The translations under genes and the position numbers were made by a program. A stretch of DNA of 23,139 nt from JBEKDJ01 sp050014415. GTDB taxonomy: Bacteria; Desulfobacterota; BSN033; UBA1163. The notes below the pieces were generated by a model. It saw only the letters and a program-made list of their open reading frames with translations. It did no database searches and had not been told where the DNA came from. This document shows, piece by piece, positions 1 to 7,825 of this stretch (the first letter of the stretch is position 1; the number at the start of each line of letters is the position of its first letter). The stretch spans positions 1 through 23,139 of the forward strand of contig JBEKDJ010000044.1 in the NCBI GenBank assembly GCA_050014415.1, in the 5' to 3' direction.

Positions 1-379
1 ATCCATGAGCTGATTCAGAAGGAGAGGTGTTCCGAATAAGAGGACCTGTTTTCAATTCGTTGTTTTTAAAGATTTTATTTTTTCTTACTTTTTCTCTTGA
101 CAAAAACAATATAGGATGTCCCTCAGGGCTTGCCCTTCAAATCGAGAAGGTAAGAAAAAATACTTTATTACGATTGCCTGACCTTCATTTCAATGAATTC
201 GGTGAAAAAGTAAGTATCCGAAGAGTTCATGAGTTACGGATTAAAATCAAAGCTGTGCCATGGGGAAAATGGGTCAAAATTACAATGATCCTATAATCAA
301 CAACGTTCGGACCCATTCCATGTAAGAGCCTTAACCAGATATTATTGATTTATACTACAAACACTTAAAATACTTACGC

Positions 380-427
380 CCGGTTAGCTACTATCGGATT
401 AACTCGGAGGTGCTATTGGCTAACCGG
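380..427. repeat. Inverted repeat CCGGTTAGC/GCTAACCGG
   Basis: CCGGTTAGC at 380-388 is exactly mirrored by GCTAACCGG at 419-427, a 9-bp stem around 30 bases. It lies about 200 bases upstream of the binding-protein gene. It could be an operator or a folded leader; no T-run follows, so it is not a normal terminator. Its role is unknown. Confidence 0.45.
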
Positions 428-559
428 AGTGGAAGTGGAAAGGAGGGTTAGAAAAGGATGCGGCATCAGGTTTTGGGGATAACATAGATTATCATTCATC
501 GGATACAAAGAAGATGTTGGATATATTAATTGAGCATCGTCAGCACCGATGGCATAATC

Positions 560-591
560 TTGACATTCCCCCTAAATACTGCGCATATCAT
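560..591 (+). promoter_or_regulatory. Possible sigma-70 promoter for the ABC transporter
   Basis: A perfect -35 hexamer TTGACA lies at 560-565, about 65 bases before the start at 630. The -10 is poor: CATATC or TATCAT lie 18 or 20 bases downstream. Only the -35 match is strong, so this is tentative. Confidence 0.3.
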
Positions 592-629
592 AACACAGAT
601 TATTCTAAGGAAGAAAAGGAGGGAAAAAG

Positions 630-2174
630 ATGAAAAAAATATTCTTGATCCTGTTTGCGGCGTTATTGGTAAGCACCATGATTCTTAGTGGCTACGCCGA
701 GTCAAAAGAACCGGTGCGTGGTGGCATCCTGAGAGTGATTTACGGACCAGGTCATAATGATCTGAGCTATGCGCCGGATATGAGTATGACGGACGAGTTT
801 AATGCAAAAGGGTATGTGGAAACATTGGTGAGCTGGGACGGCAAGGGAGAGTTTGTTCCGAACCTGGCTGAATCTTGGAACCTCGACCCTAAAAACAAGA
901 CCATCACCTTTCACCTGAGAAAGGGGGTCAAATTCCATGATGGGACAGACCTCAATGCTGAGGCGATAAGGTGGAACATGCAGTTAATGCTTGATAATAA
1001 GAGGTTTATCAACGGCCAGGCTTTAAATCCAACAAAGCCATTTGAAGTTCTCGATAATTACACCTTTCGGTTTAATCTCTCACAGTGGTTAAGCCCGAGC
1101 GTCATGCTCCACAGTTATGCGTATGTCGCCCAAATCTACTCGCCGACAGCGTTTAAGAAGAATGGTAAACAGTGGTGTTACACACACTTTGTAACCACCG
1201 GGCCGTTCAAATTTGTCAGTTTCGAGCGAGATGTCCTCTTGAAAATGGAGAGGTTTGATGGTTACTGGCGTAAGGGTTATCCCTTGCTCGATGGGGTGGA
1301 ATTTATTTATGTTGCCGACCCGATGACAGCCGCAGCCAAGATGCAGGCAAAAGAGGCAGACGAGTGGGTCGGCCCCCCACTGAAAGAAGCGGTTGACCTG
1401 GAGAAAACAGGCTTTGCGTTTAAGGCTAAAAACAATATGTTCAATGACATCGTTCCTGATAACAAGACGCCCGGCTCTGTGTACCAGAAAAAGGAAGTGC
1501 GTGAGGCGATAGAGTATGCCCTGAACCGTCCGGCAATAGCAAAGGGGCTTGGTTATGGCAAATTGAGACCTATGAATCAGATGGCTCCCGAGGGCACTCA
1601 GGGCTACAACCCGAATTATACGGGCCGACCGTATAATCCAGATAAGGCTAGACAGTTACTGAAGGCGGCCGGTTACCCCAATGGCTTCAAGACAAAGATG
1701 CTCGTATTGCAGATGCCGACTTCTCAAGACCTGGCCGTGGCAATACAAAAATATCTCAAGGACGTTGGTATCGAGGTTGAACTGGATGTGGCTGACCCGG
1801 GCAGGTTCTTCGGCAAGATGTATAAAGACGGCTGGGATGGCAATCTGCTTTTGATGATGGTCCCCGTAGACCCGGAATACGCCATCGGCTGGCTAGTCCA
1901 TTTTGGCCCGCAACCTATCGTTTTCTACTCTAGCTTGCAATGGCCCGAGAAATATTCTGAGTTAGTTAACAAGGTGTATTTTTCGTCCGATAGAGCCAGT
2001 CTGGCTCAGGCTACCAAAGAAATGATCATGTATGTAAATGAGGAAGCTATGATTATTCCAGTTACGCAAGATATAGGGACCAGTTATGTGGCGCAACCCT
2101 ATGTTCACACCGACCGTCTCGACCAACACTTCATGGTATGGTATGCGTATAAGGACTGGATGGAAAAGCATTAG
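630..2174 (+). CDS. ABC transporter substrate-binding protein, family 5 (Dpp/Opp type)
   Basis: Periplasmic solute-binding protein of the peptide/nickel/opine importer class, 514 residues, the usual length. Residues 1-23 form a signal peptide (two lysines, hydrophobic core, likely cleavage after GYA). There is no lipobox cysteine, so it should be soluble in a periplasm, which points to a diderm host. The family block around residues 59-115 is clear (YVETLVSWD, NLAESW, TFHLRKGVKFHDG), as is the later block with YNPDKARQLLKAAGYPNGF. AGGAGGG sits just before the ATG. The two permease genes follow after a 169-base gap containing a large hairpin. The ligand cannot be read from sequence: peptides are the default, but sugars, nickel and opines are also bound by this family. 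Confidence 0.93.
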   Translation: MKKIFLILFAALLVSTMILSGYAESKEPVRGGILRVIYGPGHNDLSYAPDMSMTDEFNAKGYVETLVSWDGKGEFVPNLAESWNLDPKNKTITFHLRKGVKFHDGTDLNAEAIRWNMQLMLDNKRFINGQALNPTKPFEVLDNYTFRFNLSQWLSPSVMLHSYAYVAQIYSPTAFKKNGKQWCYTHFVTTGPFKFVSFERDVLLKMERFDGYWRKGYPLLDGVEFIYVADPMTAAAKMQAKEADEWVGPPLKEAVDLEKTGFAFKAKNNMFNDIVPDNKTPGSVYQKKEVREAIEYALNRPAIAKGLGYGKLRPMNQMAPEGTQGYNPNYTGRPYNPDKARQLLKAAGYPNGFKTKMLVLQMPTSQDLAVAIQKYLKDVGIEVELDVADPGRFFGKMYKDGWDGNLLLMMVPVDPEYAIGWLVHFGPQPIVFYSSLQWPEKYSELVNKVYFSSDRASLAQATKEMIMYVNEEAMIIPVTQDIGTSYVAQPYVHTDRLDQHFMVWYAYKDWMEKH

Positions 2175-2191
2175 GCAGCCTGATGGGGAGC

Positions 2192-2240
2192 CGGGTGATT
2201 CGCCCTCGGATTGTGTTTTGAGATGAGGATGAATCACCCG
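2192..2240. repeat. Intercistronic hairpin between binding protein and permeases
   Basis: CGGGTGATTC at 2192-2201 pairs perfectly with GAATCACCCG at 2231-2240, and after a wobble pair and one mismatch CCTC/GAGG extends the stem. No U-run follows, so it is not a standard intrinsic terminator. Known analogues are REP-type hairpins between malE and malF that protect the upstream mRNA, so the binding protein is made in excess over the permeases. That role here is an inference. Confidence 0.6.
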
Positions 2241-2343
2241 ACCGGGCCAGCCCCGGGTTTCCCTGGAAGAAATCTGCGGGTGTGGCGGAAAAAAGAACAG
2301 TGCTTTTCCCAAGAAGGTATTGATTAGTGGTTTGAGGTCTAAG

Positions 2344-3303
2344 ATGATTACGTATATTATCCGGCGTCTGTTATGGGCACTGGTCATTCTTATCATGTTA
2401 ACCCTGCTCGTTTTTTTTGCCATGCGGTTGCTGCCCGGCGACCCGCTGCTGATTTATGTCGCCCGGAGCCAAGGATTGGCAAGTATGCCCCCCGAAGCAC
2501 TTGCACGACTTCGCACCGAATACGGGCTGGACAAGCCAATCATGGTGCAATATTTCAACTGGGTAGGAAACGTCGTCCGGGGTAACTTTGGAACATCGAT
2601 ATATTTCCATGAGAATGTAGGTAAGCTCCTGCTCAAGCGTTTCCCCATCACCATATATTTAGGTACAATTTCATTTGTAATCGCTACCATTGTTGGCACA
2701 TTGGCAGGATTGCTCGCGGCACTGAGGAGAAGCAAACTGGCCGATCAAATAGTGACGCCTCTGTCATATATTGGCATAACCGTCCCTATTTTCTGGCTGG
2801 GGATATTAATGATCTATCTTTTTGGTCTCAAGCTCCGGTGGCTTCCTATCGCCGGTTATACTTCGCCACTAGATGACTTCTGGCTGAGCACAAGACAAAT
2901 CATTATGCCCGTCATCTGTCTTGCCATTGCCGATATTGCGGCATTATCACGCCAGATGCGGTCAAGTGTGCTTGAGGTTATCCGGCAAGACTATATCCGC
3001 ACCGCCTGGTCAAAGGGCCTACGAGAGAGTATCATAGTAATGAGGCATGTCCTTAAAAATAGTCTCATCCCGGTTATTACCCTGATGGGCATAGCTATCA
3101 GCCTAATCTTTGGCGGTTCGGTGCTTGTTGAAAGCGTTTTTAATATTCCCGGCATCGGCAGGTTGATGGTTCAAGGTATCTTCGCCCAAGACTATGTAGT
3201 TGTTCAATCGTGTGCTCTTGTATTTGGCGTTATAATTGTTTTGACCAATTTGATTGTTGATATATCCTATGGCTGGCTGGATCCCAGGGTAAGGTATGGT
3301 TAG
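2344..3303 (+). CDS. ABC transporter permease, DppB/OppB type
   Basis: Inner-membrane permease of a family-5 importer, 319 residues from the ATG at 2344, which has GAGG six bases upstream; a longer frame from 2320 lacks this support. The N-terminus has the typical MITYIIRRLL start, a first membrane segment and the RLLPGDP motif near residues 28-34. About six membrane helices follow. The cytoplasmic EAA loop that docks the ATPase is visible near residues 205-232 (RQDYIRTAWSKGL). The last 8 bases overlap the start of the next permease, so the two are translationally coupled and probably form a heterodimeric channel. Confidence 0.93.
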   Translation: MITYIIRRLLWALVILIMLTLLVFFAMRLLPGDPLLIYVARSQGLASMPPEALARLRTEYGLDKPIMVQYFNWVGNVVRGNFGTSIYFHENVGKLLLKRFPITIYLGTISFVIATIVGTLAGLLAALRRSKLADQIVTPLSYIGITVPIFWLGILMIYLFGLKLRWLPIAGYTSPLDDFWLSTRQIIMPVICLAIADIAALSRQMRSSVLEVIRQDYIRTAWSKGLRESIIVMRHVLKNSLIPVITLMGIAISLIFGGSVLVESVFNIPGIGRLMVQGIFAQDYVVVQSCALVFGVIIVLTNLIVDISYGWLDPRVRYG

Positions 3304-4213
3304 GAGAGTCGAGACAATAGTAAAAAAACATACCATCGGCACCGATTTTTCGGAAGCCCCGCCCCGAGTCAGCGAGTGGCGGCGCTTCCGTAGGGTATTT
3401 TTCCAGCGGTGGCTGGTCATATTTGGGCTCGCTATACTACTATTAATGGGATTTATTGCCATATTTGCTAAACAGTTAGCACCCTATGACCCCTATGATC
3501 AAGACATGAGAAGCACCTTGCTGCAACCGTCTAAGGATCACCTTCTGGGCACTGACGCGCTTGGCAGAGACACGCTAAGCCGGCTTCTCTACGGCACAAG
3601 GACGGCGCTGTTGGTAGGCTTCTCCGTTGTTGGGATTGCTGTCGTAAGCGGTGTTATGCTGGGATTAATTGCTGGGTACTTCGGCGGCATTGCCAATATG
3701 ATAATCATGAGGGCCATGGACGTGCTTATGGGCTTCCCGATGCTTGTGCTCGCCCTATTCATCGCTGCCTTGCTTGGCGGCGGACTCCACAATGTGATCA
3801 TTGCCCTAGGCATTAGCGCACTACCCGGATATGCCAGGGTAATGCACGGGCTGACCCTCAGCATTAGGGAAAATGACTACGTCCTGGCGGAACGGGCTAT
3901 GGGCTCCCGTAACTCACGCATTATGTTAGCTCATATCCTGCCGAATGCCCTGCCACCGATGATAGTGCTCATAACGTTGCAGTTGGGGTTTATTATCCTT
4001 GCTGAAGCCGGCCTCAGTTATCTTGGAATTGGTATTAAACCTCCGGGCGCAGCCTGGGGCGCCATGGTTAATGATGGCTACCGGTATCTGCTTTCAAATC
4101 CAATGCTTTCCTTCGCACCCGGTCTCGCCATTATGTTGGTCGTGTTTGCCTTCAACATGGTGGGCGATGGACTGAGGGATGCCCTTGACCCAAGGCTTAG
4201 AGGCCTACTTTAG
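3296..4213 (+). CDS. ABC transporter permease, DppC/OppC type
   Basis: Second permease, 305 residues. It has the N-terminal cytoplasmic segment and first helix of DppC-type proteins, then PYDPYDQD and the family signature HLLGTDALGRDTLSRLLYGTR near residues 81-103. The EAA loop is visible as NDYVLAERAMGSRNSRIM around residues 191-210. The ATG at 3296 overlaps the end of the upstream permease. No DppD/DppF ATPase genes follow: the next kilobase is repeat-rich and has no nucleotide-binding domain. The importer must borrow ATPases encoded elsewhere or is incomplete. Confidence 0.93.
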   Translation: MVRRVETIVKKHTIGTDFSEAPPRVSEWRRFRRVFFQRWLVIFGLAILLLMGFIAIFAKQLAPYDPYDQDMRSTLLQPSKDHLLGTDALGRDTLSRLLYGTRTALLVGFSVVGIAVVSGVMLGLIAGYFGGIANMIIMRAMDVLMGFPMLVLALFIAALLGGGLHNVIIALGISALPGYARVMHGLTLSIRENDYVLAERAMGSRNSRIMLAHILPNALPPMIVLITLQLGFIILAEAGLSYLGIGIKPPGAAWGAMVNDGYRYLLSNPMLSFAPGLAIMLVVFAFNMVGDGLRDALDPRLRGLL

Positions 4214-4232
4214 AAATGAAGAACCTGTGTTT

Positions 4233-4446
4233 CAGACATTAGACCATAGCCTCCAGACACTAGACTGAGGTGGAAAATGGCCAGAGATGACATGAAACAA
4301 TAGAGAGAAATTAAAGAAAGATGGGGAGGTTGGAAGATAGGGAGAAAAAAACTTTCACTCCGAACCAAATTCATGAAACGGACATGATAAAAAGGTTTGA
4401 GAACCCTGCAAGGGTTGATTTCCTATATAGAAGAGTCTGGTGTCTA
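4233..4446. repeat. Short imperfect direct and inverted repeats
   Basis: CAGACATTAGAC (4233-4244) and CAGACACTAGAC (4253-4264) match at 11 of 12 bases. An inverted version, AGTCTGGTGTCTA at 4434-4446, pairs with 4253-4265 with two mismatches. Function is unknown. Confidence 0.35.
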
Positions 4447-4584
4447 ACGCTTACCTTCGGTAGGCAGGTCTGAAGTCCAGTGATTTGAAGTGAAGAGAGT
4501 TCTGAAAAACGACTTGATGATGTCATAAAATTTCTATAAAAAGAAAAGAGCATGGGGTATCCTTTAAGGGTTTTTGCAAAACCC
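4402..4584. repeat. Two compact hairpins with similar design
   Basis: AACCCT-GCA-AGGGTT at 4402-4416 is a perfect 6-bp stem. GGGTTTT-TGC-AAAACCC at 4568-4584 is a perfect 7-bp stem. Neither has a terminator T-run. They bracket about 150 bases and may be parts of degenerate repeat DNA. Confidence 0.4.
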
Positions 4585-4650
4585 AACTCCTGAAGAAAAA
4601 TCACGGAGGGGGTCAGGCAATCGTAATAAAGTATTTAAGAAAGAAAAATA

Positions 4651-4818
4651 GGTCAATCCCTCACCGTTGATAAGCCGTATAAGAATATGCTGAAGGTGGG
4701 TTACAGATTGGTGAGGTAGTAGCGAAGGAGATTGAGGGATCGGCTGAGCGATGATCAAAGTGCTCAGAATTTATTCAAAGGGCTTCTTGGAAAATGTAAC
4801 AATTGAAAAATTGACCCC
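4651..4818 (+). mobile_element. MITE-like repeat, copy 1
   Basis: This copy starts with GGTCAAT (4651-4657) and ends with the exact inverse ATTGACC (4810-4816) followed by CC. It is collinear with 22627-22793 over about 168 bases, with roughly 25 differences (about 85% identity by eye) and one single-base gap. A GGGGTCAGGC motif 40 bases upstream (4609) resembles the end of the RAYT element at 20740, so the unit may be longer. It looks like a non-autonomous element, or a decayed gene end, mobilised by a transposase such as RAYT. Confidence 0.65.
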
Positions 4819-5189
4819 CTGGCCCTTCCGTGAAAAGTTTACAAAGCAATATGGCGGCAAGGTTTTCTACATTTTCTTATCCAGGGTCGGGGAAAGAAAG
4901 GAGATTAAAAACAAAGAAGTAATTGCCGAAATAAAAAAGGAAATTGAGCTGTTCAAAAAATAATGATGACCGTTTGTAGCGGCGGCTGATTTTCCCCGTT
5001 ATTCTCTCCCCCAATCCAAAATCAACAGCTCTTAACGCAGATGGATCTCCAAACTTTCTTCGGAAAAATGGAAACTCCCGTTTGACATAGAAATCTGAGA
5101 GGTATATTCTTTAAACCAGGAAATGCCCGAACATGAGGAAACACCGAAAAACATCGGACAAATTCATGACATCTGAAGATGTGATCTTG

Positions 5190-5217
5190 TTGCATTCTTT
5201 CCCTATTGCATTCTTTC
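5190..5217. repeat. Direct repeat TTGCATTCTTTC upstream of the HEPN gene
   Basis: TTGCATTCTTTC occurs at 5190-5201 and again at 5206-5217, a 16-base period, about 30 bases before the HEPN gene start. It could bind a regulator or be a simple duplication. Confidence 0.45.
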
Positions 5218-5245
5218 AGACCCAATGCCTTATAGTTGAATACAC

Positions 5246-6826
5246 ATGGTGACCATGGAATCTACCCTCAAAAGCTATCTTGACAGATGTCGAACTATTT
5301 TCAATGAACACAAGTCAAGATTATCCAAAGTAGTCCCTTTGCCTGGCACATCAGAACTCACAAGCGATAACAGGCAGCTCTTTGAGAGAGCGACAAATCG
5401 GGCTGAAGATACCGAAGAGTTCCGAGCCTTTGTCAAAGCCCTATCCGTTGGACCGCTCGCTCTTGACCTGGAAAGACTAACCCAAGAGGAACAAAAAAGA
5501 AGGGAGAAAAAGCCGAGCAAATCGCCAGATCTTAATAAATATAGAGAAGACACAGCACGCCAGGCGGCAAGAAGTTGTTTTAGAAACACGGGGACTTATG
5601 TAAAATTATGGCAGGGCTCGGACATAAATGAGTCCCATATTACCAATGTCCTCGAGAACTACACCAAGGAAGCGGATTCAGAACTCATCCGCCTTGTTGT
5701 CATCGACGGTTTCGTGCTTTACGATGGTGAGAAGAAACTCAGTAAGGTTAGCCTGCCCGTTGGAGAGCTGAGGAAGTATACACAGAAAGAGCTTGAGGAT
5801 ATCCTCAGGCTTCCTCAGAGCTCATGGCATGGGATTGTTAACCCTGAAATAGTAAAAAAGGCTGCAATCTGGCACATCCTGACAGTCAGGGAGAAATCCG
5901 AGTATGGAGGGATGAGCGGGCTTTGGCTCAATAACGTTTTGGTACCTTTTGATTTATCTGAGATTCTAGAGCCTACAAGAGAGGAAAGTGATGTGGGGCT
6001 TTTCGGCCCTATTTTTTTATGTATCGGAGAAGATGCCAACCTTGCCGTGGAAATATTGGTGAAAACGAATGTCTTTGAGTATTTTCCCGTTTCGCAAAAA
6101 GCAAGGAATGATTATCTGCCTTGGGATTCCTATGATGATGATGGCAATCCACAACCAAGAACCTATATCAAATATATTGGGGAGGATGGCGAGAAATTAA
6201 TAAGGGTCTTTAAAATTTGGCAAAGGGTTCACAACCTGGACGGTGAAGGGTTCTTGAGGTATCCGACTGAGGCCTATATTCGGGCGGTGACTAATCTGCA
6301 TGGCTCCTGGGAGAGCATGATGGAGACGTTTGTGGATTTCGTCACTGTCATTGAATCGCTGCTTACACCCGGCACCCGGCAAGACCTGGCCTACAAGACT
6401 GCTGTGCGCGGAGCGGCGCTTCTGGCTGCTGACTCCAAGAACAGAATCGGGCTTTTTGAAATCCTGGACGAGTTCTATAAAATAAGGTCTCAAATTGTTC
6501 ACGAAGGCCATACCGGAAGAGAAGATATATCTGGGCTTAAAAGTACATTTCTTCCAGAGATATCGAGGCAGATATTCTTGCGCTACATTTGTCTGTTATA
6601 TTGTGGGCTTGAAGGTGACCTACCAGACTGGATATTGCCGGATTTGAAAAAGCTCTCATCCAAGAACAGCAGGCCAAAGGCGATTGCCCGTATGTTAGAT
6701 GGTCTTGTATTAGACTCCAATCTCACAGAACTCCTGGAAGGAAAAATGAAAGAATGGAGTGTATATGAGGATTGGATCAAGCGGGGGACATACTTACTCC
6801 TTCGCAAGAAGTTCCCTTCTGGATAA
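5246..6826 (+). CDS. HEPN (Apea-like) domain protein
   Basis: Protein of 526 residues. Residues 340-470 resemble the Apea-like HEPN domain: helices around residues 343-375, then ESLLTPG and a helix with AVRGAALLA near 386-394. The HEPN signature R-x4-H is present as RSQIVH at 414-419, the motif that forms the RNase active site in many HEPN proteins. The first 330 residues are not recognised: charged and helical N-terminally, with a later globular part. HEPN proteins act as toxins, phage-defence effectors or RNA processors; which applies here is unknown. It stands alone, with a direct repeat just upstream. Start choice between 5246 and 5255 is uncertain because no ribosome-binding site is visible. 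Confidence 0.75.
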   Translation: MVTMESTLKSYLDRCRTIFNEHKSRLSKVVPLPGTSELTSDNRQLFERATNRAEDTEEFRAFVKALSVGPLALDLERLTQEEQKRREKKPSKSPDLNKYREDTARQAARSCFRNTGTYVKLWQGSDINESHITNVLENYTKEADSELIRLVVIDGFVLYDGEKKLSKVSLPVGELRKYTQKELEDILRLPQSSWHGIVNPEIVKKAAIWHILTVREKSEYGGMSGLWLNNVLVPFDLSEILEPTREESDVGLFGPIFLCIGEDANLAVEILVKTNVFEYFPVSQKARNDYLPWDSYDDDGNPQPRTYIKYIGEDGEKLIRVFKIWQRVHNLDGEGFLRYPTEAYIRAVTNLHGSWESMMETFVDFVTVIESLLTPGTRQDLAYKTAVRGAALLAADSKNRIGLFEILDEFYKIRSQIVHEGHTGREDISGLKSTFLPEISRQIFLRYICLLYCGLEGDLPDWILPDLKKLSSKNSRPKAIARMLDGLVLDSNLTELLEGKMKEWSVYEDWIKRGTYLLLRKKFPSG

Positions 6827-6938
6827 GTTATGTCAGATACAAACGTTAAACTGCAATCTGCCTCAATGAAAACATTTGAGGACTTGTTGGTGTAACAAAC
6901 AGCCCACTTCTTTGACTCTTTCTTTCTGAAAGTTTCGG

Positions 6939-6967
6939 TTGACCAATTTTCATAAAATAGATATATT
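6939..6967 (+). promoter_or_regulatory. Probable sigma-70 promoter for the DUF805 gene
   Basis: TTGACC (6939-6944) and TATATT (6962-6967) are separated by exactly 17 bases, each matching consensus at five of six positions. It sits about 57 bases before the ATG at 7024. Confidence 0.55.
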
Positions 6968-7023
6968 CCAATCAACAACCCACAGGGTGGCGTAATAACA
7001 AACCCTATTTGGGAGGTCGTGTC

Positions 7024-7407
7024 ATGAAGTTATTCACAGCCAAAGGCCGTGCAAGCCGGAAGGAATATGCTGTGCATCTTATGTGGCTGATCCTATTTAT
7101 CTTCATCGTAATATGCATGGGTGAGCTGCTTGTCCCTAACCGAAATGAAGTTTTTGTACTTCCATTTTTTCTATTCTTTTGGATCATAGATATTTTGGTT
7201 ACCATAAGACGGCTTCATGACCTCAATCGGTCCGGTCGTCAATATTGGTTGCTCATGATACCTATATATAATATCTATCTCAGTTTGATTTTATGGTTTA
7301 AAAGGGGAACGAGAGGGCCGAATCGCTACGGCCCTGACCCACTCTATGTGAATCTTTTTTCACAGCAAACCTTAACTGAGTCTGAATTAAGCAGACCAGT
7401 CGGATGA
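7024..7407 (+). CDS. DUF805 family membrane protein
   Basis: Small inner-membrane protein of 127 residues, normal for DUF805 (YhaH-like). The N-terminal FTAKGRASRKEY (4-15) is the family's amphipathic start. Three or more membrane helices follow (about 17-36, 43-60 and 74-92). The signature RRLHDLNRSG is at 62-71 and the C-terminal GTRGPNRYGPDP at 95-106. The ATG at 7024 is chosen because GGGAGG lies nine bases upstream; a longer TTG start at 7009 would overlap that site. A good promoter lies upstream. The biochemical function of DUF805 is unknown. Confidence 0.9.
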   Translation: MKLFTAKGRASRKEYAVHLMWLILFIFIVICMGELLVPNRNEVFVLPFFLFFWIIDILVTIRRLHDLNRSGRQYWLLMIPIYNIYLSLILWFKRGTRGPNRYGPDPLYVNLFSQQTLTESELSRPVG

Positions 7408-7442
7408 ATATGACAATTTATTCGGAAAGGATCGGATCAAGG

Positions 7443-7667
7443 TAACCGTTAGGTTAAAGGATAATGGGTCTGCCCTCGGCACAGGACAAAAATGGCGAGA
7501 CCGATAAAATAATTTGTACCTAATTCCTATTGAATGCGAATATAAGAACCGTCCCCAAGATACCGCCCACGCGGTGAGGTCAGATCTTGGGCAGAGCGAG
7601 CAGAGGCCGAGCAAGCTGCCTGGGCCGCACCGGGAACATCGGAGGTCGTGAACAACATAACCGTTAG
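7443..7667. repeat. 10-bp direct repeat flanking a ~205-bp segment
   Basis: TAACCGTTAG is exact at 7443-7452 and 7658-7667; flanking bases differ on both sides. It resembles a target-site duplication around an inserted segment, although chance or another origin is possible. Confidence 0.4.
7554..7591. repeat. Nested perfect hairpin
   Basis: CCCAAGAT (7554-7561) pairs perfectly with ATCTTGGG (7584-7591). Directly inside it, ACCGC (7562-7566) pairs with GCGGT (7571-7575) around a CCAC loop. No T-run follows. The preceding GAACCGTCCCC resembles motifs I associate with RAYT/REP elements. It may be a REP-like element or part of a small RNA. Confidence 0.5.
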
Positions 7668-7825
7668 AAGATCGCTCCACATCTAATAATGGATATTCTA
7701 ACAGATTAAAACTAATGACAGTGAGTCAGAAATGAGGGAGATAACATTAGAAAAGTGGACATTCCAATTGTTGATTGACTCAATTCATTACGATTCCCTA
7801 ACCAACAACGAAAGGAGAGGAACCC

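Larger units (their letters stand above)
1..629. other. Gene-poor upstream region
   Basis: No convincing gene is seen here. An 89-codon frame opening with GTG at 27 runs to 296, but its first third is a biased translation of T-rich DNA. Its later part (around 180-290) has a more protein-like composition that I could not assign to a family. The stretch 50-100 is markedly T-rich. The part from 370 on holds an inverted repeat and a possible promoter for the ABC transporter genes, listed separately. Confidence 0.5.
4214..5245. other. Repeat-rich region without a convincing gene
   Basis: About 1 kb without a supported gene. It contains short direct and inverted repeats around 4233-4446, two compact hairpins (4402-4416 and 4568-4584), a GGGGTCAGGC motif at 4609-4618, and MITE-like copy 1 at 4651-4818. 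A 70-codon frame at 4751-4963 begins inside that repeat without a ribosome-binding site. TTGACA at 5082-5087 with TATATT at 5103-5108 (15-base spacing, shorter than ideal) could be a weak promoter toward the HEPN gene. Confidence 0.5.
7408..7825. other. Intergenic region with structured GC-rich segment
   Basis: No gene is supported in these 418 bases. Between two exact copies of TAACCGTTAG (7443-7452 and 7658-7667) lies a segment with a nested hairpin and a GC-rich tail (about 7590-7640) with further pairing such as GGCAG/CTGCC. The last 130 bases lead into the coiled-coil gene and have no clear promoter by eye. Confidence 0.5.

Noticed and set aside
27..296. 89-codon frame on the plus strand
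   Set aside because: Starts with GTG, its first part translates T-rich DNA, and no family was recognised. The later half could be a fossil, but I cannot support a gene.
551..566. Sigma-54 promoter (TGGCAT...TTGAC)
   Set aside because: Spacing between the two boxes is one base short and the TTGC element is imperfect.
1962..2423. 153-codon frame on the minus strand
   Set aside because: Antisense shadow across the binding-protein end and the hairpin region; no recognisable protein.
4751..4963. 70-codon frame
   Set aside because: It begins inside the MITE-like repeat without a ribosome-binding site, and the matching frame in the other copy stops after 23 codons.
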